From assembly GCA_016841725.1 (NCBI GenBank), contig JAENYP010000006.1, positions 62,001-126,000 on the forward strand: a DNA stretch of 64,000 nucleotides. The letters run 5' to 3'. The notes beneath the pieces are model-generated. The model was not told the origin of the DNA. It was given only the letters and a program-made list of their open reading frames with translations, and searched no databases. This DNA is from Thermincola carboxydiphila (lineage in GTDB: Bacteria > Bacillota > Thermincolia > Thermincolales > UBA2595). Made by a program: the position numbers and the translations under genes. Below, one piece after another: positions 20,266-30,700 of the stretch. Position 1 is the stretch's first letter. The number at the start of each line of letters is the position of its first letter.

Positions 20266-23200
20266 ATGAAAAACTATTTTGGCAAGGCATTGCCCCTGCT
20301 CCTTGTTTTGGTATTTATGCTGCTAGCCATACCCGGGGAGGCAGATGCTTTCAACTATGGGAACGACGGGTCTCTGGCAAATCCTTACCGGATTGAAACA
20401 GCAGAACAGCTGGCATTAGTAGCCGGGGCAGTTTACCTGGATAAGCATTTTATCCTGGCGGCCGACCTTGACCTGTCCGATTACCTGTCGGAAGGAGGCG
20501 GCGGCTATAACGACGGTGCAGGCTGGGCACCCATCGGCACAGCCATAACACCCTTTAATGGCAGTTTTGACGGCAACGGGCATACCATCAGCAACCTCTT
20601 TATTGATCGGCCGGATTGGGATTGTTTAGGCCTGTTCGGTTATATCTGGAGCAGTGCCTCCATCGAAAACCTGGGGCTGCTGGATGTAAATATTTCCGGC
20701 CGCGAATATGTTGGCGGCCTGGTGGGGATAAACATCGAAGGCAATATCGAAAACTCCAATGTTACAGGTGTTTTAAAGGGCTATCAAAATGTCGGCGGCC
20801 TGGCAGGAAGTAACTCGGGCGCTATCACCGGTTCTTACGCTACCGGCACTGTGACGGGTTACGGAGATAATGCCGGCGGCCTGGCGGGGAGAAATCTTGA
20901 CGGTACGATTACCGATTCCGGTGCTGCCGTGGTCGTGACGGGTGCCAATAGTACCGGCGGCCTGGTGGGTGAGCACAATGGCGGCACTATTTCCGGTTCT
21001 TACGCTACGGGCGCCGTGAAAGGCGCTTATGTTGTGGGCGGCTTGGCTGGGAATGTCCCAAGCGCATCAGGCACGATCACCGGCTCCTATGCTACGGGTG
21101 CAGTTGAGGGTACTGGCAGGGTTGGCGGCCTGGTCGGGTGTAACGTCTATGGAACGGTCACCGGTTCTTATGCGAACGGTGATGTAGTGGGCAGCAGTTA
21201 TATCGGCGGCCTGGTGGGAGAAAACCAATATGGTATCATCAGAAACTCTTATGCCACGGGCGTTTTGACAGGAGCCGACAGTGTCGGCGGCCTGGTGGGG
21301 AATAATGGCGGCGGGGTCAGTAACTCATACGCTTTGGGTGATGTGACGGGTTACGGAGATTATGTCGGCGGGCTGGTGGGGGACAATGACGGCGGGGTCA
21401 CTAATTCCTGCGCTGTGGGTGTGGTGAAGGGCTTCACTACTTATGTCGGCGGCCTGGTGGGCCGTAACGATGGCGGCACAATTACCAGTTCCTATTACGA
21501 TGGCGATACGTCCGGCCTGTCTGATACCGGCAAAGGTGAGCCCAAAACCACCACTGAGATGAAAGCTTATGCCACCTTTTTGGGTGCCGGCTGGGATTTT
21601 ACCGGTGAAACCGGCAACGGAGCTGAAGACATCTGGGGTATTGATGAATCTTTAACTGCCCCTGTCAATGACGGCTACCCCTTCCTGGTCTGGCAGGGTT
21701 ATGACCATATACTCAGGCCTGCCGTAACTACCGGGGAAGTAGATGACCTTACCGCAACAACAGCTGCCGTCAATGGGGAGATTACATATTTGGGCTATCC
21801 CGGTAATCCCGTACAGCACGGGGTCTGCTGGAGTACTTTAGAGAATCCGGACACAGACAATGCCAAGACAGCAGAGGGGGCAGCTTCGGCGACCGGAGCA
21901 TTTACCTCTTCCCTAAGCGGGTTGGTTCCGGGTACAATTTACTATGTTAGAGCCTACGCTACAAATGATGCAGGAACAGTTTACGGGGAACAGGGTCAGT
22001 TTACCACAGCGGCTCCCGGTACGGTTAACCTTGCAGCTATCCCCGGCCTAACCGTTCCGGCAGCGGGAGGCTTTCCGGTGACAGCCGTTACCGGGACCGG
22101 TCAGTATACCGGAACCGTAAGCTGGGAGCCCGGTCATGACCCGTTCCAGGGAGGAACAATTTATACAGCAACTATTACCCTGACAGCCAAAGCAGGCTTT
22201 ACCTTTGATGGCGTGGCTGCTGACTTCTTTACTGTAGAGGGAGCGGAAACCGTTTACAACGGAGCTGATTCAGGGGTAGTAACGGCAGTATTCCCGGCGA
22301 CCGAAGCAGCCCCGGAACCTCAGTATATTACCGTGACGTCCACCGGCCCGGTAAACGGCGCCACGGGCGTTTCGCTGAAACCGGACATAACCATTACCTT
22401 CAGCGAAAACGTTGCAGCAGATACCGGTTACGGCGGCATTAAACTGGAGGATACCGGCAACAACACTGTGAGCATCAGTAAGAACATCAGCGGCAAGGTA
22501 TTGACTGTCACACCGGATGTCAATCTCTCTTACAGTAACACCTACACGGTGACCGTACCGGCGGAGGCGGTAAAAGGCATCGGAACGGGGGCTAACCTGG
22601 AAGGGCAGTACCAATTCGGCTTCACTGTCCGGTCTGCGCCTTCGGGCGGCAATAACGGGGGAGGGGGGAACCCGGCTCCTAAACCGAAGGCAATTGTAAA
22701 GGGAGAAGACTGGAGTATCAGTATAGTAAACCCGGAGGCGGCTATGGAAGATGGTATTTCCACGGTGGAAATTACCCCTGAGCTATTCCAAAGTGCAGTA
22801 AAGCTTGCGTCCGAAGAGGGCTTAGAGACAATAAGGATAACAATACCGGGAAGTGAGGAAATTACAGCCTGTACGTTAAAACTACCTGCCGGGGCACTTT
22901 CGCAGGAAACCCGCGAGTACCAGGTGATTGTATCATCAGGGATAGGAGATATGGTATTACCGGGGAACATGCTGGCTCCCGCAGTGGTTGGAAACAGTTC
23001 AAACATGGAATTGGCCATGGGGTATGGTGATAAGGAAGCGCTTGCTCCCGGGATAAAGGAGATCATTGGCGACAGGCCTGTTATTCAGCTTACCCTGACC
23101 CTGGATGGAGAACAGGTGGCATGGAACAATCCCGACGCTCCGGTTAAGATATCCATACCCTACACACCAACAGCGGCTGAGCTTGCCGACCCCGAACACA

Positions 23201-23871
23201 TTACGGTATGGTATATAGACGGAACCGGGAATGTGGTGGCGGTACCAAACGGCAGGTATGACCCCGCGACCGGAACTGTGACATTCACTACCACCCACTT
23301 CAGCTATTATGCCATAGTCGATATACACAAAACCTTTAGCGACCTGGATAATCACCCCTGGGCCAGAAAACCCGTCGAGGTCATGGCTTCCAAAGGCATC
23401 ATCAGTGGTACCGCAAAAGATACTTATTCCCCCGGGGCAAACATTACCAGGGCCGACTACCTGGTCCTGCTGGTAGAGACCCTTGGGCTGACAGCAGACT
23501 TTGACAGCAATTTTGACGATGTGGAGAAAGGCGACTATTACTACAAAGCCACAGGTATCGCCAAAAAGCTGGGCATAGCAAACGGTACCGGGGACAATCG
23601 GTTTAACCCCAATGAGCACATCACCCGCCAGGATATGATGGCGCTGACGGCCAGAGCCCTGGAGAAGTTCGAAGGACTGCAGGTCTCCGGTGATTTAACA
23701 GCGCTGGATAAATTCAGCGATAAGGGTGAAATTGGCGGTTATGCCCTGGAGAGCCTGGCGACCCTGGTTAAGGAAGGTCTGGTCACGGGTTACGGGAATA
23801 TGATAACCCCCCTGGGCAATACCACCCGCGCTGAGGCAGCGGTATTCCTTTACAGAATATATGACAAGTGA
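20266..23871 (+). CDS. GLUG-repeat SLH surface protein
   Basis: A 1201-residue exported wall-bound protein. The start at the ATG 20266, behind GGAGAG, gives a clean signal peptide (MKNYFGKALPLLLVLVFMLL ending EADA). Residues about 112-425 hold around ten GLUG-type units (VGGLVGxN ... ITGSYATGxVTG) forming a beta-solenoid. Residues 482-583 are fibronectin-III-like, 583-684 a VNLAAIPG module, and 686-791 an SbsA-type Ig domain (VNGATGVSLKPDITITFSENV). A Gly/Pro linker, a conserved pre-SLH domain (PEHITVWYIDGTGNV) and three SLH repeats from about 1022 complete it. It is closely related to the protein at 27752. Confidence 0.9.
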   Translation: MKNYFGKALPLLLVLVFMLLAIPGEADAFNYGNDGSLANPYRIETAEQLALVAGAVYLDKHFILAADLDLSDYLSEGGGGYNDGAGWAPIGTAITPFNGSFDGNGHTISNLFIDRPDWDCLGLFGYIWSSASIENLGLLDVNISGREYVGGLVGINIEGNIENSNVTGVLKGYQNVGGLAGSNSGAITGSYATGTVTGYGDNAGGLAGRNLDGTITDSGAAVVVTGANSTGGLVGEHNGGTISGSYATGAVKGAYVVGGLAGNVPSASGTITGSYATGAVEGTGRVGGLVGCNVYGTVTGSYANGDVVGSSYIGGLVGENQYGIIRNSYATGVLTGADSVGGLVGNNGGGVSNSYALGDVTGYGDYVGGLVGDNDGGVTNSCAVGVVKGFTTYVGGLVGRNDGGTITSSYYDGDTSGLSDTGKGEPKTTTEMKAYATFLGAGWDFTGETGNGAEDIWGIDESLTAPVNDGYPFLVWQGYDHILRPAVTTGEVDDLTATTAAVNGEITYLGYPGNPVQHGVCWSTLENPDTDNAKTAEGAASATGAFTSSLSGLVPGTIYYVRAYATNDAGTVYGEQGQFTTAAPGTVNLAAIPGLTVPAAGGFPVTAVTGTGQYTGTVSWEPGHDPFQGGTIYTATITLTAKAGFTFDGVAADFFTVEGAETVYNGADSGVVTAVFPATEAAPEPQYITVTSTGPVNGATGVSLKPDITITFSENVAADTGYGGIKLEDTGNNTVSISKNISGKVLTVTPDVNLSYSNTYTVTVPAEAVKGIGTGANLEGQYQFGFTVRSAPSGGNNGGGGNPAPKPKAIVKGEDWSISIVNPEAAMEDGISTVEITPELFQSAVKLASEEGLETIRITIPGSEEITACTLKLPAGALSQETREYQVIVSSGIGDMVLPGNMLAPAVVGNSSNMELAMGYGDKEALAPGIKEIIGDRPVIQLTLTLDGEQVAWNNPDAPVKISIPYTPTAAELADPEHITVWYIDGTGNVVAVPNGRYDPATGTVTFTTTHFSYYAIVDIHKTFSDLDNHPWARKPVEVMASKGIISGTAKDTYSPGANITRADYLVLLVETLGLTADFDSNFDDVEKGDYYYKATGIAKKLGIANGTGDNRFNPNEHITRQDMMALTARALEKFEGLQVSGDLTALDKFSDKGEIGGYALESLATLVKEGLVTGYGNMITPLGNTTRAEAAVFLYRIYDK

Positions 23872-23923
23872 AATGTAAAGGGACAAAAGTCGAAAACAGG
23901 ATAACTGAATTCACAAAAATGAT

Positions 23924-23977
23924 GCGTATAGGATAGCAGCTAAAATACCGGCTGCTTATCCTATACGCTTTTTTTAT
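23924..23977 (+). terminator. terminator after GLUG/SLH gene
   Basis: GCGTATAGGATA with GCAGC (23924-23940) pairs with GCTGC and TATCCTATACGC (23951-23968), one of the strongest hairpins in the window, followed by a run of seven or more T residues. Confidence 0.9.
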
Positions 23978-24076
23978 AAAAAATTTAATGCGATATAGAT
24001 AAAAATAGATGGTATAATAAAAAATAGAGAGAAATTTAGCGAATTATAAAAAGCTATAGATGAAGGGGGGATATTC

Positions 24077-26557
24077 ATGCCCAAAGCAAGGCAATACAAC
24101 ACCAAAAGCCTGTACTTTCCAAGTCGAATAACAAGGGCTTTGGACGGAATCCTTGATCATCCCCTTACCATCATCGAAGCGCCCATGGGCTACGGCAAAA
24201 CCACTTCCGTAAGGGAGTATTTAAGAAACGCGGGAGTGGATATGCTGTGGCAAAGGGTTTATGACAGTTCAACCGTCAGCTTTTGGGACGGCTTCGCCAG
24301 GCTGTTTTGCGAATTGGACGGCGACCGCTCCCAAAGCCTTGTCCATCTCTGCTTCCCGGATAACGACATATCCAGGCATGAGGTAATTAAATTAATCAAA
24401 GATATTAAGCTGCCGGAAAAAACCGTTTTGGTAATCGACGACTTTCACCATATCAATATTCCCCGCTTAAACAGCTTTATTGAGCTTCTTGCAGAAAACA
24501 ATATTTATCATCTGCATATCGTCCTAACCACGCGCATTGCGAAATTTCAAAGGCTTGAAGAGCTTGCCCTGAAAGGCTATCTGCATCATATAACAAAGGA
24601 AACCTTTGAGCTTATGCCAAATGAAATCATGGCGTATTACAAGACCTGCGGGATCACCCTTAGTGACAGTGAAGCACAGCAGCTTTATGCGGATACTGAG
24701 GGATGGATCAGCGCCCTGCACCTGATCATGCTGGAATACGCAGCCACGGGCAGCTATACGCCAGCCGAAAGCATCTATAAGCTGATTGAAAAGGCTGTAT
24801 ATATACCGCTACCGGATGATATAAAAGAGTTCTTGATTACGCTGTGTATTTTTGACAGCTTTACGCTTAAACAAGCCACATATATGTGGGGGCAGGAAAA
24901 TGCCGGCCGGTTCCTTGACCGGCTCACCGGTAATAACTCCTTCGTAAAATATGACAGCAAGTTTAAAACCTATCATATTCACACCATCTTCACAGAATTC
25001 CTGAAAGAACTGCTTGAGAGAAAAGAGGTAAGCCATCAACAAAACCTTTATAGAAAAGCGGCACAGTGGTTCTTGGAAAACGGTGATTACCCCTCAGCCC
25101 GGCGATATTATTATGAGTGCGGGGATTTTGACGGTATTTTGCTGGCCCTGGAAGCGGACAGATCTAACGATTATACCGCTTTGAACAAAGAGCTGCTCAC
25201 AAAGTATATGGCCGAATGTCCGGAGGAGATCAAGTCCCGGCACCACTATGCGCTGCTCATCTATGCCATGTACTTGTTTGTCCATAAAGAGCTTGAATTG
25301 TTTCATAAAACATGCGATGAACTCAGGGTCAATATAGAAAGGGATAAAGGCCTGGACCCCGGCATGCGAAACAGGTTACTGGGCGAATATGAGCTTTTGC
25401 TCAGTTTTGCTGAATTCAATGACCTGAAAAAAATGTCGGTACGACATCAAAAGGCCTGGCAATTGTTGAATCAGCCGACATCCATTTATGATACCGGAAT
25501 GAATTGGACTTTTGGATCACCATCGGTGTTGAGTCTGTATTATAGAGAAAGCGGCAGGCTCGAAGAGCATATAAGAGATTTAAAAAAAGCCATGCCTCAC
25601 TTTAACCGTCTGACAAAGGGACATGGTTCAGGTGCGGAATATGTCATGGAGGCCGAAAGCTGCTTTAATCAGGGTGATTTTGAAAATGCTGAGATTCTGG
25701 CGGAAAAGGCATTGCTTAAGGCGAAGTCGGGTAAGGACGAAAATATTGTTTTTAGCGCACAATACTTTCAGATACTTATTGCTTTCATGAAAGGTAATTT
25801 ATCCAGGGTAATGGAGCTTATGAATATAATTCATGAGTATATGCCGGACACAAACGAATATTATTTTATCCATACGGTTGAAATCTGTGAGGGCTGCATC
25901 TACGCCTACCTTGACCAAACGGATAAACTTCCTGAAAGGCTGCTGGAAGTTGATTTTGGCAATCCCCGGCTGAGATTTCCCGCATATCCGTTTTTTAATG
26001 TCATGTATGGCAGGGCGCTGTTAATCAAAGGAGAATACTTAAAGCTGATCGGCAGTGCAGAGCATTTTATCTCCATATGCTCCGTTTTTTCCAATCTGCT
26101 GGGATACATTTATACATACATTTATCTGGCGGCAGCATATAGAAAGATATTCAGGGAGGATGAAGCGCTGTCCAGTCTGAAAAAGGCCCTTGATATTGCC
26201 ATGCCGGACAAACAGTATATGCTCTTTGCGGAAAACTGTGATTACATTGAACCGCTCCTTGGGAAAATTGCCGCAGAAGGCAGTTGCCGGGAGGATATTG
26301 CCAAAATATTGACGCTGTATAAGACTTTCAAGAGTTCCAAAGAGCAAATGATTAAAGAATATTTTACGGAACAAAAGCCCAAGCTTACCCTAAGGGAAAT
26401 CGAGGTAGCCCGTCTGGCGGCAGCGGGAATGACTAACATCGAAATAGGAAGACAGCTTTTCATATCGCCCAATACGGTAAAAATGACGTTAAAATCCATC
26501 TATGCAAAGCTTTCCATCAACAGCAGGGTACTGTTGCAACAGCATTTGAATGGCTAA
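24077..26557 (+). CDS. MalT-like LuxR-family regulator
   Basis: An 826-residue ATP-dependent activator of the LAL/MalT type. The N-terminal P-loop is APMGYGKTTS (about 33-42) and Walker B is VLVIDDFHHI (about 120). A helical TPR-like region of about 400 residues acts as sensor or multimerisation domain. The C-terminal LuxR helix-turn-helix is at about 765-825 (LTLREIEVARLAAAGMTNIEIG, FISPNTVKMTLKSIYAKL). The start follows GAAGGGGGG. It sits between two related GLUG/SLH genes and a scrap of a second copy precedes the first, so it may control these surface proteins. The inducer is unknown. Confidence 0.9.
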   Translation: MPKARQYNTKSLYFPSRITRALDGILDHPLTIIEAPMGYGKTTSVREYLRNAGVDMLWQRVYDSSTVSFWDGFARLFCELDGDRSQSLVHLCFPDNDISRHEVIKLIKDIKLPEKTVLVIDDFHHINIPRLNSFIELLAENNIYHLHIVLTTRIAKFQRLEELALKGYLHHITKETFELMPNEIMAYYKTCGITLSDSEAQQLYADTEGWISALHLIMLEYAATGSYTPAESIYKLIEKAVYIPLPDDIKEFLITLCIFDSFTLKQATYMWGQENAGRFLDRLTGNNSFVKYDSKFKTYHIHTIFTEFLKELLERKEVSHQQNLYRKAAQWFLENGDYPSARRYYYECGDFDGILLALEADRSNDYTALNKELLTKYMAECPEEIKSRHHYALLIYAMYLFVHKELELFHKTCDELRVNIERDKGLDPGMRNRLLGEYELLLSFAEFNDLKKMSVRHQKAWQLLNQPTSIYDTGMNWTFGSPSVLSLYYRESGRLEEHIRDLKKAMPHFNRLTKGHGSGAEYVMEAESCFNQGDFENAEILAEKALLKAKSGKDENIVFSAQYFQILIAFMKGNLSRVMELMNIIHEYMPDTNEYYFIHTVEICEGCIYAYLDQTDKLPERLLEVDFGNPRLRFPAYPFFNVMYGRALLIKGEYLKLIGSAEHFISICSVFSNLLGYIYTYIYLAAAYRKIFREDEALSSLKKALDIAMPDKQYMLFAENCDYIEPLLGKIAAEGSCREDIAKILTLYKTFKSSKEQMIKEYFTEQKPKLTLREIEVARLAAAGMTNIEIGRQLFISPNTVKMTLKSIYAKLSINSRVLLQQHLNG

Positions 26558-26983
26558 TTGTTTTTATTCGTTTCTTCGTATATACTATTTATGGAAAATA
26601 AATATTTGCTATCTTTTGATGATAGCATTAGTAACTATTTAGATAAGGAATTATTGAATAATCTTCATATTTACAAGGGTAAAGATTATACAAATAATAT
26701 TAAAATCAAACATCTGTTGAAACAAACATCAGGTTTATTTGATAATTTTTGGCCACTACTAGATAAGCTTCTTGAGGAAGAGGAATTTAATATGAGTCCA
26801 CGGGAAGCTATTATCTGGGGTAAAAATAATTTAAAACCTTATTGTCCACCTGGGAAAAAGACAAAATATACAGATGCTAATTATCATCTTTTAGGATTAA
26901 TCATTGAAAATATTACAGGCAAGCCATTCCATGAAGTATTGAAGGATTATATTTTTATATTTATGATTGGAATAGAATGTTGA
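26558..26983 (+). pseudogene. fragment of a serine hydrolase (beta-lactamase family)
   Basis: The frame codes the middle of a class-C-like serine hydrolase: LLSFDDSISNYL, IKHLLKQTSGL, then the YxN motif in YTDANYHLLGLIIENITG and HEVLKDYIF. The upstream half with the catalytic SxxK motif and the entire C-terminus are missing, and the last eight residues are junction-derived. The DNA is AT-rich compared with the preceding gene, and it begins directly after that gene's stop codon. Confidence 0.8.
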
Positions 26984-27034
26984 TGATGGGGCATAATTAT
27001 GGTACAATAAGGCCACGGAAAGGAGTTGGATATT

Positions 27035-27295
27035 ATGCCACAGATTATTCCAATTCGGGATATGAAAAACACAAGTAAGATTTCTCAAATGTGTCATGCA
27101 TCTGATGAGCCAATTTTTATAACAAAGAACGGTTATGGCGATATGGTTATCATGAGCATGAAAATGTATGAAGAAAAAATGTTCATGCTTGATGTATATA
27201 ATAAACTTATTGCAGCCGAGGAACAATTGGCGGAAGGGAAAATGCTTGACGGAGACGCTTCTTTAAAATGTATAAGAGGGAAATACAATGTATAA
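27035..27295 (+). CDS. Phd/YefM-type antitoxin, orphaned
   Basis: An 86-residue protein: PQIIPIRDMKNTSKISQMCH, then EPIFITKNGYGDMVIMSMKMYEE, typical of the Phd/YefM fold. The ATG at 27035 follows AAGGAG; a TTG at 27026 overlaps that site. The toxin gene starts eight bases before its stop but is cut off after about eight codons, so the antitoxin has lost its partner. Confidence 0.8.
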   Translation: MPQIIPIRDMKNTSKISQMCHASDEPIFITKNGYGDMVIMSMKMYEEKMFMLDVYNKLIAAEEQLAEGKMLDGDASLKCIRGKYNV

Positions 27296-27335
27296 ATCTA
27301 ATAATTATATGCGTGTACTGTTGAACAGCATTTGA
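27288..27335 (+). pseudogene. start of truncated toxin gene
   Basis: The ATG at 27288 overlaps the antitoxin end, as in intact operons. MYKSNNYMR is followed at once by sequence matching the 3' end of the LuxR gene and a stop. Only the first eight or nine codons of the toxin remain. Confidence 0.55.
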
Positions 27336-27340
27336 ATGGC
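27315..27340 (+). repeat. direct repeat of LuxR gene 3' end
   Basis: These 26 bases repeat 26528-26554, the last codons of the LuxR regulator, with one base missing. The two copies flank the hydrolase scrap and orphan antitoxin. Confidence 0.75.
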
Positions 27341-27355
27341 CTTGGTTTGTAAAAG

Positions 27356-27430
27356 AGTCTAAAAACTACCCGATGGGTAGTATCATCTCAAAAGGATCCA
27401 CTATATCATTTTGGTATAGTGGGTTTTTAT
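27356..27430 (+). terminator. two-hairpin repeated element, copy 2
   Basis: CTACCC-GAT-GGGTAG (27366-27380) is followed by CCACTATA (27398-27405) pairing with TATAGTGG (27415-27422) and a T run. It lies just before the DUF2442 ribosome site, so it could end LuxR-region transcription or attenuate the downstream gene. Confidence 0.65.
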
Positions 27431-27450
27431 TTGTACGGAGGTGATGCTTA

Positions 27451-27699
27451 ATGATTAGAATAAAAAGTGTCATACCGAAGAGTGGCTACCGTTTGGAGGT
27501 ACAGCTTGAAAACGGCAGCAGCATTATACTGGATTTTTCAGACAGGCTGCATACCGTCCGCTTTGGTTTGCTTGCCGACAGGGCCTTTTTCCGGCGTGCA
27601 GTCACAGATGGCGACTTTGTCAGGTGGAACAACAAAATCGAAATATCCGTCAGCGAGGTATTTCAGCTGGCACAAAAAGAAAAATTCCCGTCCGCATGA
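27451..27699 (+). CDS. DUF2442-domain protein
   Basis: An 82-residue protein: IKSVIPKSGYRLEVQLENGSSIILDFSDRL at the N-terminus, then the VRWNNKIEISVSEVFQLA tail typical of DUF2442. The start follows GGAGGTGAT. DUF2442 proteins are often paired with DUF4160 proteins as possible toxin-antitoxin partners, but no such partner is here. It precedes the GLUG/SLH gene by 52 bases and may be cotranscribed with it. Confidence 0.82.
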   Translation: MIRIKSVIPKSGYRLEVQLENGSSIILDFSDRLHTVRFGLLADRAFFRRAVTDGDFVRWNNKIEISVSEVFQLAQKEKFPSA

Positions 27700-27751
27700 C
27701 GGTGGACAACCACTGTTTACCATAAGGAGATAATAAAGGAGGTTGAAGGAA

Positions 27752-30700
27752 ATGAAAATAGCGAGCAGAATCCTGCTGTTTGCAGCAGGCATGGTCTTGG
27801 TACTGGCTGTAATGTTTTTCGGAGGCGGTACGGCCTTGGCCGAAGGCGGGTTTGCGGGGGGAACAGGTACTTTGGAAGACCCCTGGCTGATTGAGACCCC
27901 TGAGCAGTTGGCCAGGATTGTGGAAACGGTTTATAGCGACAGCCATTTCAAATTGAATACCGACATTGACCTGAACGGTTACCTGTCGGAGGGAGGCGGC
28001 GGCTGGAATGAAGGCGCGGGCTGGGAGCCAATTGGTACGTGGATCGGCGTATCGGATCCGGGTAATCCCTTCACCGGTAGTTTCGACGGTGGCGGGCATA
28101 CCATCAGCAACCTTTACATCAACCGGGATGAGACGGAGGGGGTGGGACTATTCGGTTACACGGATGGTGCGGTCATTAGAGACGTGAGGCTGGAGAATGC
28201 TGATATTACCGGTTATTTGTACGTCGGCAGTCTGGTGGGCTACAATAAAAACAGCACTATTGACGGTTCTGCCACTGATTCGGTGGTAATACAGGGCTAT
28301 GGGTCAATAGGCGGCCTGGTGGGGAACAATCGTGACGGCACGATCATTAACTCCAATGCCGCAGGCAATGTAACCGGTACTTTTTTTACAATCGGCGGCC
28401 TGGCGGGCAGCAATGCCTGGGGAGAGATTACCAACTCATACGCCGAGGCTGCTGTACAAGGGGATTATATGGTCGGCGGCCTGGTGGGAGATAACTCAAA
28501 CGGAAGCATTGAAAGCTCTTACGCTACAGGCACTGTGTCGGACATTGCCGTCCCAGATCCCGAAAGCGAGGGATACTTCGGCGGATTGGCAGGGCGTAAC
28601 ACTTGTGATGGAACGATCACCGATTCCTATGCCACGGGCAATGTAGACGGCACTGTTTATGTTGGCGGTTTGGTGGGGAGTAATAAAGATGGCGGAATTA
28701 TCACCAACTCTTACGCCACCGGTGATGTGACCGGCGCCAATCATGTCGGCGGTCTGGTGGGGTTCAATTTTCTGGATGACTATCTTTTTTACGAGGATCC
28801 CCAGATTAACGGCTGCTATGCGAGAGGCGCCGTGGCAGGGACTCAATACATAGGTGGTTTGGTGGGGGTAAATGACGGCGGTAAGATTACTCAGGCTTAC
28901 GTTGCCGGCGCTGTCACCGGCACTGATTATGTCGGCGGTTTGGTGGGGAGTAATAACAGTCCCCTTACCTCCATTACCGGTTCTTATTACGACAGTGAAA
29001 CCACTGGTTCGGAAACCGGTGATGGTGAATCCAAAACCACAATTCAGATGCAAACCCCTGTTACTTTTATTGATTGGGATTTTGCTGCGGTCTGGGGAAT
29101 AAATCCGGAACAAAACGACGGCTATCCCTTCTTCAGATGGCAGGCGGAATATACGGATGCCCAATTTGCCGGCGGCACGGGCGAGGCTGCAACACCCTAT
29201 CAGGTGGCTGCGCCGTGGCAGCTAAACAATGCAAGACTTTACCTGGATAAGTATTTTATCCTGGTGGCAGATATTAACCTATCCACTTACCTATCGGCAG
29301 AAGGTGGAGGTTATAACGAGGGTGAAGGTTGGGAGCCCGTCGGTACAAGTGAAAATCCTTTCACAGGCAGCTTCGACGGCGCCTGGTTTGCCATCAGTAA
29401 CCTCCTTATAGATAAGACGGGGACTAATTATGTGGGTTTGTTCGGTTACATAGGCGAGAATGGCGAAATTCGTAATCTGGGCCTCGATAATGTGGATGTC
29501 ACCGGCGGAGAGTACGTTGGCGGTCTGGCAGGGTTTAACTTCAAAGGAACAATTACCAACTCCCGCGTTACGGGTAGTGTTAACGGAGTCGATACTATCG
29601 GCGGCCTGACCGGGCAAAACCAGGGTACCGTTACCGGCTGCTATGCCATAGTTGATGTTACCGGTGTCGAAAACGTTGGCGGCTTATCGGGATTAAACTT
29701 CCAAAGTGACATCGAAAACTCCTACGCTGCAGGCACTGCAAATGGTGATTATTACATTGGCGGGTTGGTAGGGTATAACTACTCAAGCGGCAGTATCACT
29801 AATTCTTACGCCACAGGCGTTGTCGAGGGCAATAGTTCGGTCGCCGGGCTGGGAGTGAACGATGACGGTACGATCACCAGTTCATTTTGGGACACCCAGA
29901 CATCAGGTCAGTCAGGCGCTTCCGGCGGTACAGGAAAAACTACCGCGGAAATGAAACAGCAAACTACTTTCACGGGAGCCGGTTGGGATTTTAATAGTAT
30001 ATGGGAAATTAATGTGGGCACATATCCTTATCTTTCATGGCAGACCGACCATTATGACTTTGCACCTCCTGTCTTTGCCAGTGTTTACCCGCAGGCTGAC
30101 AACGTTACTCATAATGCGTTGGACCTGCTGCTTCAAACAGATGAAAACGCCACCGCTTACTACGTGGTATTGTCCGATGAGGCCGCTGCGCCCACCGCCG
30201 ACCAGGTCAGGGCAGGTACCGGCGCTGATGATGAAGTGTTGGATGCAAACCGTAAGGGAAGCATCGGGCTAACGACCGGCACGGAAGAAACGGTATCCAT
30301 TACCGGACTGGAACCGGAAACGTCCTACCATATTTACGTGACAGCCGAGGATGCCGCCGGCAACCTGCAGCCTGATTTGCTGATGGCCATGACGGCGGTG
30401 ACTACGATAGAAGCGTCAGACACCACCGTCAACATTGCAGCTATCCCCGGCGTAACCCCTCCGGCAACTGACGGCGTTCCGGTGACAACTATTAATGAAA
30501 CAGAGCAGTACACCGGAACCATAAGCTGGGAGCCAGACCATGACCCGATCCAGGGGGAAACGGTGTATACAGCTATTATCACCCTGACAGCTAAAGAAGG
30601 CTTTACTTTTGATGGCGTGGCTGCCGGCTTCTTTACGGTAGCGGGAGCCGAAACAGTGACTAATGAAGTCAATTCAGGAGCTGTAACGGCAGTATTCCCG

